A stretch of DNA of 64,000 bases from RI-106 sp964496875 (GTDB lineage: Bacteria; Cyanobacteriota; Vampirovibrionia; Obscuribacterales; Obscuribacteraceae), in NCBI GenBank assembly GCA_964496875.1, contig CAZCBH010000014.1, positions 1-64,000 of the forward strand. The letters run 5' to 3'. Each line of letters begins with the position of its first letter. Within the stretch, counting starts at the first letter, position 1. The position numbers were made by a program, and so were the translations under genes. Shown here piece by piece: positions 43,036 through 51,174 of this stretch. The notes below the pieces were generated by a model. The model was not told where the DNA came from and did not search any database. It saw nothing but the letters and a program-made list of their open reading frames with translations.

Positions 43036-44519
43036 GGCAGATATATTCCTGAATGCGGGACATAGTCAGCGCCCATGCTGGTCAAAAACTGTTGAGTAGA
43101 TCCGACCCGACCGCCTGGATCAGGATAACGAAACACCCCTCCCTCGAAATTGGTGAGCAGCAGGTCGTCGCCATCTCGGCCGAGAATATAATCGGGAGCG
43201 ATGGGAATCTTGCCGCCTCCTCCGGGTGCGTCTATCACCAGTTGCGGTATCGCGTAGCCGGTGGTATGACCACGCAGCTGCCTGATGATCTCGAGTCCTT
43301 TCTCCACCGGTGTACGGAAGTGGGCAGAGCCCGATACCGGGTCACATTGATAGAGATAGTAGGGCTTGACCCTGGTGCGCAAAAGACCGTGGAAAAGGCT
43401 TTTGAGAACCGGGACTTCGTCGTTGATTCCCTTGAGCAAGACCGTCTGGCTGCCCAGGGGAATGCCTGCATCGGCAAGCCGGGTGCAAGCCTCGATGGTC
43501 TCTTCGGTGAGCTCTTCGGGATGGGTAAAGTGGATACTCATCCAGAGAGGATGGAAGCGCTTCAGAATAGAACATAGTTCCCGGGTGATACGCTGGGGCA
43601 TCACCACCGGTATCTTGGTCCCTATTCGAATGAATTCGAGATGCTTGATAGAACGAAGCCTGTTCAAGAGCCATTCTAATTTGCCGTCGCCGATGCTGAG
43701 CGGGTCGCCACCGGAGAGAAGACAGTCGCGAATTTCAGGATGGGCTTCGATATATTGAGCGGCTTTCTCCCAGTCGTCTTTGGAGAAACTGTACTGCCCG
43801 TTGGTCTCTCCCACCATTCTGGAGCGAGTGCAATAGCGACAATAGGTAGAACAGAATCCGGTGGTCAAAAAGAGCACCCGATCAGGATAACGATGCACCA
43901 GCCCGGGCGCAGCCTTGTCGTGCTCCTCACCAAGAGGGTCAGGGTCTTCCCCCGGAGTGCGCTCGAATTCTCCCCCCACGGGGATATGGGTCTTGCGTAA
44001 CGGCTGCTCGGGATTATCCCGGCTCAAAAGAGACAGGTAATGAGGTGTTATCGCAATCGGCAAATTGGCGGTGCGCATCTCTACCGAGCGGTATTCGTCA
44101 GAAGTCAACTCGATGAATCGGCTCAGCTGCTCTGCCGAGCGAATGCGGTTGCGCACCTGCCAGTGCCAGTCGTTCCACTCGTCGACACTGACTCCGGGAT
44201 AATAGCGCTTTATGAAAGAGAGCGCTCTGAGGCTGACCGGGAAGTCATGGTTCGAAGTAGATCCGGACGAACCGGACGAGCCGGACTGAGATTCGTCCGG
44301 GGAGAGCTTCTTTTGTAAGATATCCAGAAGGTTGGAGGAAGGCAAGAAACTTATCGAGCCCGGCTCCGATACTTGGACCGTCACAGAAACGGCGTTGTCC
44401 GAACAACACCCCCCGGGAGGCTCGGAGTCATCACTCCGGGAAAAGTCCACGGAAGAGACAGGGCTGATTTCGTCCCTGTCGAAATTGGTACCTGAAGCGG
44501 TACCAGTATGGGGTTGCAT
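43032..44519 (-). CDS. kamA: Lysine 2,3-aminomutase (radical SAM, KamA family)
   Basis: 495 residues, first gene of the operon. It should convert L-alpha-lysine to L-beta-lysine with a [4Fe-4S] cluster, S-adenosylmethionine and PLP. The cluster Cys are C223, C227 and C230 (CSTYCRYC). PLP Lys is K437 (DAPGGGGK). The two Asp that hold the side-chain amine of lysine are kept as D393 (YLYQCD) and D430 (VIDAP); glutamate-type enzymes differ there. The first 95 residues are an extra region with Cys-Cys (GGCCS) and a Ser/Gly linker. A strong site (GAGGAGA) ten bases before ATG supports the long start. Confidence 0.93.
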   Translation of the reverse strand: MQPHTGTASGTNFDRDEISPVSSVDFSRSDDSEPPGGCCSDNAVSVTVQVSEPGSISFLPSSNLLDILQKKLSPDESQSGSSGSSGSTSNHDFPVSLRALSFIKRYYPGVSVDEWNDWHWQVRNRIRSAEQLSRFIELTSDEYRSVEMRTANLPIAITPHYLSLLSRDNPEQPLRKTHIPVGGEFERTPGEDPDPLGEEHDKAAPGLVHRYPDRVLFLTTGFCSTYCRYCTRSRMVGETNGQYSFSKDDWEKAAQYIEAHPEIRDCLLSGGDPLSIGDGKLEWLLNRLRSIKHLEFIRIGTKIPVVMPQRITRELCSILKRFHPLWMSIHFTHPEELTEETIEACTRLADAGIPLGSQTVLLKGINDEVPVLKSLFHGLLRTRVKPYYLYQCDPVSGSAHFRTPVEKGLEIIRQLRGHTTGYAIPQLVIDAPGGGGKIPIAPDYILGRDGDDLLLTNFEGGVFRYPDPGGRVGSTQQFLTSMGADYVPHSGIYLP

Positions 44520-44828
44520 TGCTGGCTGGTCTCCTCGGCACTCCGGCCGTCGGCGAAGATTATCAACGAGTTTATACAGCCAATCCGGCGATTTGGTTAC
44601 TTAAATTTTGCACACCCGGAGCAAAACGCCACAGGGTCCGTATCCCCCAGAGCAAGGGCCTTGAGACAGGGTCGCCGGGGCCGTCCGCGAAACCAGACTC
44701 AGTATCGAAAGTGGTTTCATCCGAAGGAAGCAACCGTAAGCATTTCCGGTCGGAATTCAATACATATATGTAGGGCTTCGAACTTTCCAGGTAAAATCAG
44801 GGCATCAGAATTAGAAGAAGAAACCTCT
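44520..44828. promoter_or_regulatory. 309-base divergent region between kamA and a membrane-protein gene
   Basis: On the kamA side a -10-like TATAAA (TG before it, complement at 44571-44576) lies about 55 bases ahead of the ATG; no good -35 is seen. The rest is GC-rich and may fold: ACAGGGTC occurs twice, near 44631 and 44666. I compared it by eye with lysine and SAM riboswitch cores and saw no match. No gene is supported; two open frames cross it but have no ribosome site. Confidence 0.35.
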
Positions 44829-45338
44829 ATGAAACCACTTTACAAGCAGCTATTCGCCCTGGTGCAGGTCCTGTCCTTTCTACTGTGCCTCCATCTTATC
44901 TTTCCGAAGCTGCTTCTTATCAACTGGTCAGGTACGGCCGGAGAAGAGGCCGTTTTTGTCCTGGTTTTCTGGATAGTCTCCTCCCTTTTCGTAGGCGGCA
45001 GCGTAATCGCCTCGGTTATCTACACTATTCTCTTTGTTAAAAAAGATGCCCCTCCGGAACGCTCTAAATTAGCCTCGGCGGTTCTAAAAAGTTCGGTACT
45101 GCGCCTGGTGCTCTCCCTGAGCTCTTTCATCGGTCCATTTTTCAGCTTCATGATAGTCTCCGGATTCTATGCGAATCTTCTTCCCATAGACGACTTCGAA
45201 GCGAAGTTGAAGGCTGCTTTTGTACTTGGTACCACGACATTTTTGATCTGTTTGCCCCTGACATTGCAGATGCAAAAAACCCTCTTCGGACGGGCCAAAG
45301 AGAAATTCCCGGATATCGAACTTAACGAAGAAGATTGA
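44829..45338 (+). CDS. Small four-helix membrane protein
   Basis: 169 residues with four hydrophobic helices (about 8-30, 40-68, 90-115, 125-150) and an acidic tail (IELNEED). No family was recognised. The start at ATG 44829 is chosen because the frame further upstream is unstructured and has no ribosome site. It is divergent from kamA; a link to that operon is possible but not shown. Confidence 0.7.
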   Translation: MKPLYKQLFALVQVLSFLLCLHLIFPKLLLINWSGTAGEEAVFVLVFWIVSSLFVGGSVIASVIYTILFVKKDAPPERSKLASAVLKSSVLRLVLSLSSFIGPFFSFMIVSGFYANLLPIDDFEAKLKAAFVLGTTTFLICLPLTLQMQKTLFGRAKEKFPDIELNEED

Positions 45339-45574
45339 AAACCGGTCTTTTAACAGGTCGTTAACCAAGTCTCTGAGACCATAACGAATATGCTTACCTT
45401 CTATCTTTTTCTAACTGGAATATTCAGCTTCCGATTCGCCAGGAAATACTCCAGGCAACTCCGAAGAGAAGCCCGGCAAAGAGCCGCCCATGAGGCTCCC
45501 TGCGCGTAGATTAATTTCGGGCATCGCCTCTTCAGTCTGCGCTATGAAAGCGGTAGACAAAAGGAGGACAGCTA

Positions 45575-45829
45575 ATGGGTTTATTAATGTTTATCATGTA
45601 CTGCATAGTGGCATCAGTCTGTGCCGGCATCGCGGCCTATCTGGTACCGGGAAGAGTACCCGGCGGCTTCTTGACCTCGGTGATTTTCGGTATCCTTGGT
45701 GCCTGGGTGGGCGGCAGCCTGGTCGGCAACATCGGTCCGGCATTCTTCGGGGTGGCGATACTGCCGGCTATTCTCGGATCAGCAATACTTGTCTTCATGG
45801 TATCACTGATCACAAGACAGACAGCTTGA
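45575..45829 (+). CDS. GlsB/YeaQ/YmgE-family small membrane protein
   Basis: 84 residues. Gly-rich helices with the family phrases VCAGIAAYLVPG, FLTSVIFGILGAWVGGSLV and PAILGSAILVFMVSLI. Such proteins are stress-induced envelope proteins of unknown action. A near-perfect ribosome site (AAGGAGG) lies eight bases before ATG, suggesting high expression. Confidence 0.88.
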   Translation: MGLLMFIMYCIVASVCAGIAAYLVPGRVPGGFLTSVIFGILGAWVGGSLVGNIGPAFFGVAILPAILGSAILVFMVSLITRQTA

Positions 45830-45861
45830 AAGTAAAAGAGAGTTTTTAGTCCGAAGGATGA

Positions 45862-45906
45862 AGATGAAAAGAAAGGGAAGGGAAGCGAGAGCTTTCCTTC
45901 TCTTTC
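45862..45906 (-). terminator. Terminator of the Ser/Thr kinase gene
   Basis: A 15-pair stem (arms 45871-45885 and 45892-45906, two G-U-type pairs) with a six-base loop, followed on the minus strand by TTTTCATCTT. It starts at the stop codon of the kinase gene. On the plus strand the T-run is lacking. Confidence 0.65.
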
Positions 45907-47726
45907 TAGTACTGAATTTTGCAATCGGGCAACTTTCTCTGGAGGGCGACTCTGGTGGCGTCATCAATTCCGGTATCACCGAGATTCAAAGTCTTCAAAG
46001 GCATCGAACCCAGGAGCAAGAAAGCTTCAGGTGAAGCCTCGAGATGCGAGACTTCAAGGTTCTCTATAGAGCGGGACTTCGAAATCGCCTCGGCCACAGT
46101 CAGATCGAATCCCGTTCTGGAGAGCTTCAATCTGTTCAGATTCGACATGCCTGCGACAAGTTCGGCGGCGCCCTTATCAAGATGGCAGTCACTAAATCCA
46201 AGAGAGACAAGTTCTGGAAGTTTTGCTAGACAACGAAGCTCACTTGCACCAAGATGAAGATCCCGCAAACCGACGCCCTGCAGGTTGTCGAGTCGAGAAA
46301 TCTCTTTGCAGGCACCCTTTGTAATACCAGGACCGGATACACTCAAGAAAATCAATCTCTTCAAAGGTTTCAATTTGCTCAGATCTCTATCGCGTATTCC
46401 GGAGCAGCCTATCAGAATCAACTTTTCCAGACCTGGCATACGTGCCACCAGATCTAGTGCTTCCGGTCTGAGCGTGTTACGGCTCAGATCAAGCACTCTT
46501 ACATTTGCCGAAAGCAGATGTTTCAGACCTGTTCCGTTTATCTTGGCCTCTTTCAACTCCCACACACTCTGATTAGGATAGAGCAGTACGGCCTTTTGGA
46601 GATCCGCATCGTTGAAATCACTATTGACTTTCACCCAGCCGCCATCAGAAAGATAAAAATTATGATTCTCCGAATCAAGAACCTTGGACTCTTCAGCGCT
46701 CATGCATGCCGGAGTCGCTAATTCGACTCTGTTTTTCTCCACGGGTTTTTGCTGAAAGATCTGAAGACAGAAAAAAATACTGAGCAATGCCGAGATCGAA
46801 AGCAATGCAATAACGAAAGGATTGAATTCAAATTTGAATTTTACCCCGGCTGCTTCCGGAAGAACCGGATCAGTCTCTACCGAAGTATCGGTCTCGAGGG
46901 AGTCCAGAGCAAAGGCAAGCTCCCCGGCGCTAAGATAGCGCTTCTCAGGATCGCGAGCCAGACATTTATTTATGAGGAGATCTATCATCACCCCTGGCTC
47001 ACCTTCAAACCGATCCCGAAGGGAAGGCGGGTCGACCTCCAACTTGAGCATCATCGTTGCCATCGCCGAATCACCAAGAACAGGCTTGTCTCCGGTCAGA
47101 CACTCATAGAGAATGCAACCGAGGCTATAGAGATCGCTTGCCGGTGAAAGCTCGTCTCCCCGAACCGCTTCCGGCGAGATATAGGCAGGAGTGCCAAGAA
47201 TAAGGTCGGAGCCGGTCATGGTCGAGGCGCCATCCAGCTCTTTGGCTATACCGAAATCGACTATCTTGACTCGCGAATCACCTTGCTCGTCAGTCGAAAT
47301 AAGCACATTAGAAGGTTTCAGATCCCGATGAATAATGCCCTGATCATGAGCATGACCAAGACCGGCACAAATAGCCAGGCCTATCTCCCGGGTCTCTTCC
47401 CAGGAAAGAGTCCCCACCCGGGCAAGGTAGCGATCCAGGCTTTCTCCTTCCAGATAATCCATGACCAGATAGAACAAACCATCGGTCTCTCCGAAATCAT
47501 AGACTTCGACCACATTAAGATGCCTTAGTCTGGCCGTGGCCACGGCCTCTTTCTGGAAGCGCTTGATCGCATCCACCGTCGTCTGGGCAGAAACAACTTT
47601 GATAGCCACATATCGATCGAGCTCCCGATCATGGCACTTGAGAACCCTGCCCATGCCGCCTTCACCAAGCAACTCCACTACTCGGTAGCGGTCGGCAAAC
47701 AGCTCTTCTGATTCAGAATTAGCCAT
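45906..47726 (-). CDS. Ser/Thr protein kinase with membrane helix and leucine-rich repeats
   Basis: 606 residues. Kinase domain 14-275: GEGGMGRV loop, VAIKVV Lys, HRDLKPSNV, DFG, and APE-like SPEAV. Helix at about 305-325 anchors it in the membrane. The outer part (about 390-606) holds leucine-rich repeats (LKHLLSANVRVLDLSRNTL, LEKLILIGCSGIRDRDL, and others). The repeats likely sense a ligand or protein outside the cytoplasm and control the kinase. The start at ATG 47726 is preferred over GTG at 47828, which lies in a hairpin. Confidence 0.88.
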   Translation of the reverse strand: MANSESEELFADRYRVVELLGEGGMGRVLKCHDRELDRYVAIKVVSAQTTVDAIKRFQKEAVATARLRHLNVVEVYDFGETDGLFYLVMDYLEGESLDRYLARVGTLSWEETREIGLAICAGLGHAHDQGIIHRDLKPSNVLISTDEQGDSRVKIVDFGIAKELDGASTMTGSDLILGTPAYISPEAVRGDELSPASDLYSLGCILYECLTGDKPVLGDSAMATMMLKLEVDPPSLRDRFEGEPGVMIDLLINKCLARDPEKRYLSAGELAFALDSLETDTSVETDPVLPEAAGVKFKFEFNPFVIALLSISALLSIFFCLQIFQQKPVEKNRVELATPACMSAEESKVLDSENHNFYLSDGGWVKVNSDFNDADLQKAVLLYPNQSVWELKEAKINGTGLKHLLSANVRVLDLSRNTLRPEALDLVARMPGLEKLILIGCSGIRDRDLSKLKPLKRLIFLSVSGPGITKGACKEISRLDNLQGVGLRDLHLGASELRCLAKLPELVSLGFSDCHLDKGAAELVAGMSNLNRLKLSRTGFDLTVAEAISKSRSIENLEVSHLEASPEAFLLLGSMPLKTLNLGDTGIDDATRVALQRKLPDCKIQY

Positions 47727-47805
47727 AGGGCTGCTATCATCTCCCAGGAATAGAAAAATTTTACTAGAGAACAGTCCGGTTCTCAGCAATGCCTCACTGA
47801 AAAAT

Positions 47806-47839
47806 GAATTACTCCGGCGCTCGCGCACCGGAGTAATTC
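47806..47839 (-). terminator. Perfect 12-bp inverted repeat, probable minus-strand terminator
   Basis: Arms GAATTACTCCGG (47806-47817) and CCGGAGTAATTC (47828-47839), ten-base loop. On the minus strand it is followed by ATTTTTC. The nearest gene ending on that strand is at 48010, 170 bases away, so the transcript would have a long tail. It lies ahead of the kinase gene. Confidence 0.6.
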
Positions 47840-47909
47840 CCCCTATTGTTTGTTCTGCTTGGAAAAAAACTTTGTCTTATTGATATTGCGCCAGCCAGGT
47901 CTCAGATTA

Positions 47910-47947
47910 CCTGCTCCCCAAGCGGCGGAGGAGGAGAGCAGGTTTTT
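47910..47947 (+). terminator. Hairpin with T-run on the plus strand, no gene before it
   Basis: CCTGCTC pairs with GAGCAGG across a loop, then TTTTT. No plus-strand gene precedes it. A weak promoter (TTGGAA, 17 bases, GATATT) is 40-70 bases before it, so a short RNA of about 60 bases is possible. Confidence 0.35.
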
Positions 47948-48009
47948 CTGAGGTCACGGGAAAGATCAATTTGGCAGGGAGATCTTTGGCTTCCCGGAAT
48001 TCTTTGTCG

Positions 48010-48453
48010 TCAACTTGCTTTTGGATATTTGGAGGGCTTACTGGGAACCTCATCCGGATTCTCTTTTCTCTCTTTGAGAGCGGCACGCGTTCTCTCTTTT
48101 ATCGCTTCGAGCTTTTTCAAAATCGCTTCTTTCAGCTCCGGGTCAAGCACCTTTTTGCCTGTATCTTTATCCTTGTCTTGATCTTTAGCTTCAGCCAGCT
48201 TCTTAGCCTCGATTATTTTTCTAGCCTCCGCATCGGATACACCGGATTTCTTCTCGGTTTTTGAATAGATATCCTCGAACTCAAGCACTTTCAGATCTTT
48301 AGATTCACCTGAAACATGCTTCCCCGAATCTTTCCCCAGAGGTTTCATATCATCCAGCCAGATTTTGCCGGAGAGATTGGTCTCACCCTTGTCAATCTTA
48401 ACTTCATGACCCTTTTGAGACTCCAGATGATTTTCTTGAGCTTTGGCAGACAT
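48010..48453 (-). CDS. Hypothetical highly charged protein
   Basis: 147 residues, very rich in Lys, Glu and Asp, without hydrophobic core or signal peptide. A long charged helix (about 72-130, AEARKIIEAKKLAEAKDQ and on) could form a coiled coil; the rest looks disordered. No family was recognised. GAGG lies eight bases before ATG. It follows the histidine kinase gene on the same strand with a 132-base gap. Confidence 0.6.
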   Translation of the reverse strand: MSAKAQENHLESQKGHEVKIDKGETNLSGKIWLDDMKPLGKDSGKHVSGESKDLKVLEFEDIYSKTEKKSGVSDAEARKIIEAKKLAEAKDQDKDKDTGKKVLDPELKEAILKKLEAIKERTRAALKERKENPDEVPSKPSKYPKAS

Positions 48454-48585
48454 GGAACTATCCTCATTATCTTAGAAACGGGGGATGGCGTTGGGAGCAG
48501 CGCTCTGTTCCCTTCCATGCTTTCAATTTACAACCGGTTTGTATTCGAGTGGTGACCGATTTGTGTTCGATTTGTGACTGGCGAT

Positions 48586-50379
48586 CTATGCTATCCGGAG
48601 CTTAAAGCGACAGCCCTGCCCCGGTGGGCTCTCGACCCATAAAGAAAAGCCGTGAGCGTCGGCTATGCTTCGGGCGATAGCCAGACCCAGCCCGGAGCCG
48701 ACAGTTTTGCGAACGCTTGTAGTGCCTGCCTGAAAGAAACGGTCGAAGACCCGCTCCAGAAGGTCCTGAGCAATCCCTGGTCCGTTGTCCGCCACGGTGA
48801 TAGTCAAAGCGGAGGCATCATCTTCTTCTACTGATATCTCTATCTTTCCACCGCTCTCAGAAAACTTTATCGCGTTGGCAAGCAGATTGCCCAACAGGCG
48901 CTCGAACTTCTCCTTGTCGGCAAGAATTTTGCGGTCGGTCTTCTCTATGGAAACCTCTATCTTTTCCTCTTCCAAAATAGAAAGATGAAGATCGCGACAG
49001 GCGGTCAGGCTTTCATAGAGGTCGAACTCTTCTTTAGTCAGCTCCATAGAGCCGGCTCGATATTTTTCTATATCAAGCAGATCATTGACCAGGCTGGTCA
49101 TCCTGCCCAGGTTACGCATGCCGGATTTAACGAATATGTTTCCCTTTTCAGAAAGTTCACCAAGCGATCCGCCTTCGAGAAACTCAAAAATGTTGCTGAC
49201 CGTGTTCAAAGGCGTCCTCAAATCGTGAGTGACCATGGCCACCACCTCTTGTTTCAATCTTTCGGCCTCTTTTCGCTCGGTGATATCATGCACCACCAAA
49301 AAGATAGATTGGTCTTCGGCCGCATAGTGCGCCGATGCCACCACATCAAGGATTCTGCCGTCGGCGTGCTTGAGCCGGGTCTCGAAGCGCCTGTCCTGCC
49401 GCCCTTCTTTGATGGCATCGAGCTGATTCAGAAACGCCGCCATAGAAGAAGGCTCCACCAGATCCACCGCCGCAGTCATCAGAAGTTCATCTCGACCATA
49501 GCCGCATAATTCTTCTATATATGGATTGATGGCACTTATCTTGCCGGATTCATCTATGGAACAGATCAAATCCCTGGCATTATCTGTTAAAGCGCGCTCT
49601 TTGCGCCGGGCTTCCCTCAAGTCCCTGGCCATCTCATGAAAAACCCTGTCCAGTCGAGAAAGCTCATCATCGCCGGGCAAAGCCGGATGAAGCGGAAGGT
49701 TGCTCGCCAGTCTATAGGTGTTTTCGTTCAAGCGTCGGATCTTGCCGGTTATAGACTGGGTTAGATAAGTCGCCGCGAAAAGGGCGATGACCAGATTGGC
49801 ACCACCGGCAAGCAACATCGCCAGTTGCATCTTCTGGCGTAGAGTGGCCTGGACCTCCGGACTCTCGTCGGCATAGCGCTTCTCTTGTCTTGCCATACTG
49901 AGAATCTCCGCGCTGAGAAGATTTCGCGAAGAGTTGTGCAGACGCTTCCAGAGCGCCTTTCTCATGTCGTGCTCCCCTTCTTCGGAACGCTTCATAGAGA
50001 CATCTATTTGCTTCAAAAGCTTCATGGTCTCTTGCCCGGCATGTTCTGCCTCGACTACCAGGGCATGTTGCTCCGGATTGTCGCGGGTCAGGCTATTGAG
50101 CTCTCGATAATGGCTCTTGAGCTTCTCGGTCAAATCGGTGAGCACCGAAGAGTCAGGCATACGAAAATCGCGCTCTTCAGAGCCATAGTACATAGCCGCG
50201 TAGAAAACATCGTTGGATAGCCGGGTTACGACCTCGGATATTTTATTTGCCCGGGTGGCCCGCATCAGTTCGGTTTCGGCCTGATCTTGTAAAACGCTCA
50301 GCCAGATCAAAGAGCCTAGCTGAAAGAGGAGCGGCGTCACCACCAGAATAAGTACTTGAGCTGTGAGCGGCAGTCGCAA
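48586..50379 (-). CDS. Sensor histidine kinase with HAMP and PAS domains
   Basis: 597 residues. Two membrane helices (about 5-30 and 185-208) flank a periplasmic helical sensor. Then HAMP (about 208-265), PAS (270-380), HisKA with SMVTHDLRTP-like site (VVAMVTHDLRTPLNT), and HATPase_c (DNGPGIAQDLLERVF, GSGLGLAIA). The start codon is TTG with GGGGAG ten bases before it. It is divergent from an OmpR-type regulator, its likely partner. Confidence 0.9.
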   Translation of the reverse strand: MRLPLTAQVLILVVTPLLFQLGSLIWLSVLQDQAETELMRATRANKISEVVTRLSNDVFYAAMYYGSEERDFRMPDSSVLTDLTEKLKSHYRELNSLTRDNPEQHALVVEAEHAGQETMKLLKQIDVSMKRSEEGEHDMRKALWKRLHNSSRNLLSAEILSMARQEKRYADESPEVQATLRQKMQLAMLLAGGANLVIALFAATYLTQSITGKIRRLNENTYRLASNLPLHPALPGDDELSRLDRVFHEMARDLREARRKERALTDNARDLICSIDESGKISAINPYIEELCGYGRDELLMTAAVDLVEPSSMAAFLNQLDAIKEGRQDRRFETRLKHADGRILDVVASAHYAAEDQSIFLVVHDITERKEAERLKQEVVAMVTHDLRTPLNTVSNIFEFLEGGSLGELSEKGNIFVKSGMRNLGRMTSLVNDLLDIEKYRAGSMELTKEEFDLYESLTACRDLHLSILEEEKIEVSIEKTDRKILADKEKFERLLGNLLANAIKFSESGGKIEISVEEDDASALTITVADNGPGIAQDLLERVFDRFFQAGTTSVRKTVGSGLGLAIARSIADAHGFSLWVESPPGQGCRFKLRIA

Positions 50380-50401
50380 TATTCCGAATTCTCCCCGGTG
50401 C

Positions 50402-50457
50402 CTTGCAAAATCATTTCATCAGGTTATATTCTTGTCTGGGACCCTGTATTTTGCAAG
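50402..50457. promoter_or_regulatory. Divergent promoter region with a 10-bp inverted repeat
   Basis: Arms CTTGCAAAAT (50402-50411) and ATTTTGCAAG (50448-50457) are a perfect inverted repeat 36 bases apart. The left arm contains the -35 (TTGCAA, 50403-50408) of a promoter for the response regulator, with -10 TATATT at 50425-50430 (16-base spacer). The right arm gives the mirror TTGCAA for the kinase. Likely an autoregulatory site. Confidence 0.5.
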
Positions 50458-50486
50458 CCGCGGCTATTATCAAGAGCAAGAGGCAA

Positions 50487-51164
50487 ATGGCTAAAATCCT
50501 TTTGGTGGAAGACGATGAAGACTTTGCCCTTACCTTAATTGCAGGGCTGAATAATGAAAGGCATACGGTTGAACATGCCATAGACGGTCCTCTGGCTGTC
50601 GACCTGCTTGGCTGCACCGAGTTCGATGTGGTGATTCTCGACTGGGAGCTGCCTTCTATGAACGGCATAGAGGTCTTGCGCGAATTCAGAAATCGAGGCG
50701 GCAAGACACCGGTTTTGATGCTGACCGGAAAGAGCGAGATCACAGATAAAGAGACCGGTCTCGATACCGGTGCCGATGATTATCTGACCAAGCCTTTCGA
50801 TTTGCGAGAGCTGGTGGCGAGAATTCGCGCCCTTCTAAGACGCCCTGGTGCCGCCGTAGAGAATGTCCTCAGAGCAAGGGATCTGATGCTCGATCCTGTC
50901 AAACACAGACTTACCAAAGAGGGTAAAGAGGTTCACCTTCTGCCCCGGGACTTTGCTCTATTAGAGTTTTTCATGCGTAATCAAGATCAGGTCTTCTCCG
51001 CCGACACCCTTTTGTCAAGGGTCTGGCACGCCGATTCGGATGCATCGGCAGAAGGCTTACGCGCCGCCATTCGAAGAATCCGTAAAAGTGTGGATGGCGG
51101 AGCAGAACTCTCCGATTCGATTATCGAGAACATATCCAGAGTAGGTTACAGGCTCAAGCCCTGA
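50487..51164 (+). CDS. OmpR/PhoB-family response regulator
   Basis: 225 residues. Receiver 1-115 with acidic pocket (VEDDED) and phospho-site D52 (ILDWELP), then a winged-helix DNA-binding domain (about 128-222; LLPRDFALLEFFMRNQDQVFS, IENISRVGYRL). ATG at 50487 is preferred because AGAGG lies five bases before it and it gives the usual receiver start. Partner of the divergent histidine kinase. Confidence 0.93.
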   Translation: MAKILLVEDDEDFALTLIAGLNNERHTVEHAIDGPLAVDLLGCTEFDVVILDWELPSMNGIEVLREFRNRGGKTPVLMLTGKSEITDKETGLDTGADDYLTKPFDLRELVARIRALLRRPGAAVENVLRARDLMLDPVKHRLTKEGKEVHLLPRDFALLEFFMRNQDQVFSADTLLSRVWHADSDASAEGLRAAIRRIRKSVDGGAELSDSIIENISRVGYRLKP

Positions 51165-51174
51165 CAAAATCAGA

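Noticed and set aside
44508..44828. Upstream extension of the small membrane protein and a possible lysine or SAM riboswitch
   Set aside because: The extension has no structure or ribosome site. By eye the sequence does not contain the conserved cores of known lysine or SAM riboswitches; a covariance search would decide.
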